This document shows positions 61,490 to 64,000 of a stretch of DNA of 64,000 bases, piece by piece. The notes beneath the pieces were generated by a model. That model had not been told where the DNA came from, did no database searches, and worked only from the letters and a program-made list of their open reading frames with translations. Made by a program: the position numbers and the translations under genes. The stretch is from JBCDGH01 sp038751365 (GTDB lineage: Bacteria > Patescibacteriota > JACMRA01): NCBI GenBank assembly GCA_038751365.1, contig JBCDGH010000001.1, positions 1 through 64,000 on the forward strand, written 5' to 3'. The stretch's first letter is position 1. Every line of letters begins with the position of its first letter.

Positions 61490-64000
61490 ATGCCTTACGT
61501 AGCCATTCCAAGTAATTTAAAAAATGTAGATTCTGTAAGCTTAGAGCTCCTGTCTCCCGAAGAGATGTCAAAGATGAGCTATGGTGAAGTTTTAACAGCT
61601 GAAACCATCAATTATAGAACAGGTACACCTCAAATGAATGGCTTATTTTGCCAAGCAATATTTGGACCCATTAAAGATTGGGAGTGTGCATGTGGAAAAT
61701 ATAAGAGGTATCGTTACTCCGGTGTAATCTGTGATAAATGTGGTGTTGAAGTAACTCATTCCTCTGTACGTAGAGAGCGTATGGGTCATATTACTCTAGC
61801 TGCACCTTGTGTTCATCCGTGGTTCTTAAGAGTTATCCCTTCGCGTGTAGCATTGCTGCTCAATATGAAGGCGGCTGATATAAGCAGAGTCACTTACTTT
61901 TCTGCTTACGTTATCACTGAGATTAACGAAGATATCAGGGAGGAATACTTATCAAAAATTGAGAAAGAAGCTTTGAATAGAATAAAGACAACCAAATCTG
62001 ATTACGACAAAAAATTTGATGAACTTTCAAGGCAATATCAGATAGATAAGTCTAATGGTAAGCATGATCCTGAGCATCTTAAGACAAAATATGAGACTGA
62101 CAAAGAAATTCTTAAATCTCAGCAAGCTGAAACCGTGTCGCGTATTGAAACAATTTCTGAAGTAGCTAAAAAAGAGTTAGCTGCTTTAAACTACTGTGAT
62201 GTCATAACTGAAGTCATGTATCAAGAGCTAGCTCAGAAGTTCGGACCAACTTTCAAGGCAGAGATAGGTGCTGAGGCTATAGAGAGTTTGCTTAAGAAAA
62301 TTGACTTGGAGGCTTACTATACTGATCTTAAAGATAAAATGATTAATAGTAAGGGACAAGCCAAAAAGAAATATTCTAAAAGATTTAAGCTTGTAAAAAG
62401 TTTCTTACACAACAAGGCTAGACCTGAATGGATGATTCTAAGGAGGGTAATGGTCTTACCACCAGATCTTAGACCAATGCTTCAGTTAGACGGTGGTAGA
62501 TTTGCTGCTTCTGATCTGAATGAACTATATAGAAGGTTGATCAATAGAAACAATCGTCTTAGAAAACTGATTCAGATTGGTGCTCCAGAAGTAATTCTTA
62601 GAAACGAAAAAAGAATGTTGCAAGAAGCTATAGAGGCTCTAATTGATAACTCTGCTAGAGGTGGAAGACAGGTTATGGCTTCTACAGGAGCTAAGAGACC
62701 TCTCAAGTCTTTAACTGATATTCTTAAAGGTAAGCAGGGAAGATTCAGGCAGAACCTTCTGGGTAAGCGTGTAGACTATTCAGGGCGTTCGGTGGTAATT
62801 ATTGGTCCTCATCTCAAATTAGATCAGTGTGGACTACCTAAAGAGATGGCTTTAGAATTATTCAAACCCTTTTTGATGGGTAGAATAGTTACCAAGTCTG
62901 AGCAAGGTCTTCTAAGTGAGGAAAATCAGGCGTTTAACGTTCACTCAGCTCGTAGATTAATAGAAACCAAAAAGCCAATCGTTTATGATATCTTAGATGA
63001 AGTTATCCAAGATAAGTTTGTGCTACTTAACCGCGCTCCTACATTGCATAGACTATCTTTCATGGCTTTCAAGCCTGTGTTAGTAGAAGGTAAAGCGATT
63101 AGGCTGCATCCACTTGTCTGTAAAGCATTTAATGCTGACTTTGACGGTGATCAAATGGCTGTTCATCTCCCAATAACGGTTAAAGGACAGGAAGAAGCTA
63201 AGCATCTAATGGTTTCCACTAAGAATCTACTGAAGCCTGCTAGTGGTGAGATTATAATGATTGGTGACTATCAAGATGTAATGCTTGGAGTGTACTACCT
63301 TACTAGAGAGAACGAATTGTCCCAAAAGCCTAAAGTTTATGCTTCTGAAGGTGAAATGATGATGGCTTTTGATAATGGAAAGATAGGCTTAAACGATTTG
63401 GCTAAAGTTAGGATTAGTAAAGGGTTTGAAAAACCTACCGTAATAGAAACTACTGCAGGTAGGATTGTATTCAATAGGTGTTTTCCTGAAGATTATAAGT
63501 TTATAAATCATACACTATCCAAGAAAGCTTACGGGCAGCTGGTGAATAGTACTTTCTTTGATTTGGGTCAGGATATAATGGCTAAATGTTTAGATAAGCT
63601 AAAGGATGTTGCTTTTGAGTATGTTACTCGTTCAGGTATTTCGATGTCATGTTATGATTTAGTGAGTCCTGATGGTAAGCATGAGCTATTAAGCGAAGCT
63701 AGAGATAAAGTAAGTAAAATTCAGGCAATGTACGAAACTAAAGGTTTGTTGACCGAAAAAGATAGGCATAGGCAGATCGTTAACGTATGGAGGCAAGCTT
63801 CTGAAGAAATAGCTAAAAGATCAGAGGAATATCTTGATACTGAAGGCAATGCTGGAATGATGATTAAGTCAGGTGCTAAAGGTAATATATCTCAGTTAAA
63901 CTTGATGGTTGGAATTAGAGGGCTATCTGTAGATGCTGGTGGTAGAACAATTGAGCTACCAGCTCAGCACGGATACTTAGAAGGATTGACTGGTCTGGAG
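61490..64000 (+). CDS. rpoC: RNA polymerase beta' subunit, N-terminal part (runs off the window)
   Basis: Starts MPYVAIPSNLKNVDS at ATG 61490 and stays open to 64000 (837 codons seen). The zinc ribbon has C66, C68, C81 and C84. Then LLGKRVDYSGRSVVIIGP and the catalytic NADFDGDQMAVHLP (548-554, three Asp chelating magnesium). The visible part ends near the region before the bridge helix. rpoB, which normally lies directly upstream, is replaced by the exonuclease gene. Confidence 0.95.
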   Translation, partial: MPYVAIPSNLKNVDSVSLELLSPEEMSKMSYGEVLTAETINYRTGTPQMNGLFCQAIFGPIKDWECACGKYKRYRYSGVICDKCGVEVTHSSVRRERMGHITLAAPCVHPWFLRVIPSRVALLLNMKAADISRVTYFSAYVITEINEDIREEYLSKIEKEALNRIKTTKSDYDKKFDELSRQYQIDKSNGKHDPEHLKTKYETDKEILKSQQAETVSRIETISEVAKKELAALNYCDVITEVMYQELAQKFGPTFKAEIGAEAIESLLKKIDLEAYYTDLKDKMINSKGQAKKKYSKRFKLVKSFLHNKARPEWMILRRVMVLPPDLRPMLQLDGGRFAASDLNELYRRLINRNNRLRKLIQIGAPEVILRNEKRMLQEAIEALIDNSARGGRQVMASTGAKRPLKSLTDILKGKQGRFRQNLLGKRVDYSGRSVVIIGPHLKLDQCGLPKEMALELFKPFLMGRIVTKSEQGLLSEENQAFNVHSARRLIETKKPIVYDILDEVIQDKFVLLNRAPTLHRLSFMAFKPVLVEGKAIRLHPLVCKAFNADFDGDQMAVHLPITVKGQEEAKHLMVSTKNLLKPASGEIIMIGDYQDVMLGVYYLTRENELSQKPKVYASEGEMMMAFDNGKIGLNDLAKVRISKGFEKPTVIETTAGRIVFNRCFPEDYKFINHTLSKKAYGQLVNSTFFDLGQDIMAKCLDKLKDVAFEYVTRSGISMSCYDLVSPDGKHELLSEARDKVSKIQAMYETKGLLTEKDRHRQIVNVWRQASEEIAKRSEEYLDTEGNAGMMIKSGAKGNISQLNLMVGIRGLSVDAGGRTIELPAQHGYLEGLTGLE

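Noticed and set aside
1..64000. UGA recoded as glycine or tryptophan (code 25 or 4)
   Set aside because: TGA ends many intact genes at their expected C-terminus, for example smpB and the second leuS gene.
1..64000. CRISPR arrays, prophage or integrase-linked islands
   Set aside because: No regularly spaced repeats, cas-like genes, phage structural genes or integrase were seen.

Overview
The window looks like part of a small, AT-rich bacterial genome of the Candidate Phyla Radiation (Patescibacteria). Signs of this are streamlined housekeeping genes next to many unrecognised small membrane proteins, truncated or split core proteins (UvrC, DnaE, LeuRS, ValRS), and a winged-HTH/phosphoribosyltransferase regulator. 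TGA is used as a normal stop codon, so this is not a code-25 lineage. The phylum cannot be fixed from the sequence alone.

Layout. 1-9 kb: HtrA-like protease, methionine aminopeptidase, an IS1595-type element inside a carboxymuconolactone-decarboxylase-like gene, a frameshifted GGDEF-like gene, FtsE, YibE/F and FolD. 9-21 kb: lamin-tail protein, YbaB, a short UvrC, YraN, a short DnaE, small membrane proteins, an HTH-PRTase regulator with a palindromic operator, trigger factor, a tandem fasciclin protein and tRNA-Gln/tRNA-Leu. 21-32 kb: SmpB, SSB, archaeal-type TyrRS, cyclophilin, a principal sigma factor fused to TsaE, a UgtP-like glycosyltransferase and ClpC. 32-41 kb is the accessory part: three unknown genes, then a protein with an HxExHN motif, a 48-residue peptide gene with its own promoter, leader hairpin and terminator, an ABC-2 transporter and a glycosyltransferase. 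41-52 kb: MutM, a free-standing C-terminal half of ValRS, GyrB, Nudix, FtsQ-like protein, Tgt and an ABC importer operon. 52-64 kb: LeuRS split into two genes about 1.6 kb apart, with a Nudix domain inserted in the editing region of the first; an aminoglycoside-phosphotransferase-like protein; an AbiE toxin-antitoxin pair between imperfect direct repeats; an exonuclease; and the start of rpoC, which has no rpoB upstream.

Expression. At about a dozen genes a TTGAC-type -35 box starts 35-37 nt before the start codon, which puts transcription start at or next to the start codon and implies leaderless mRNAs. A few genes (clpC, the 48-residue peptide, the gene at 43001) instead have a Shine-Dalgarno sequence and a leader.

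Most unusual points: the sigma70-TsaE fusion, the split LeuRS with internal Nudix, the orphan ValRS C-terminal half, the peptide/transporter locus at 36-41 kb, and four reading frames broken by single-base shifts.
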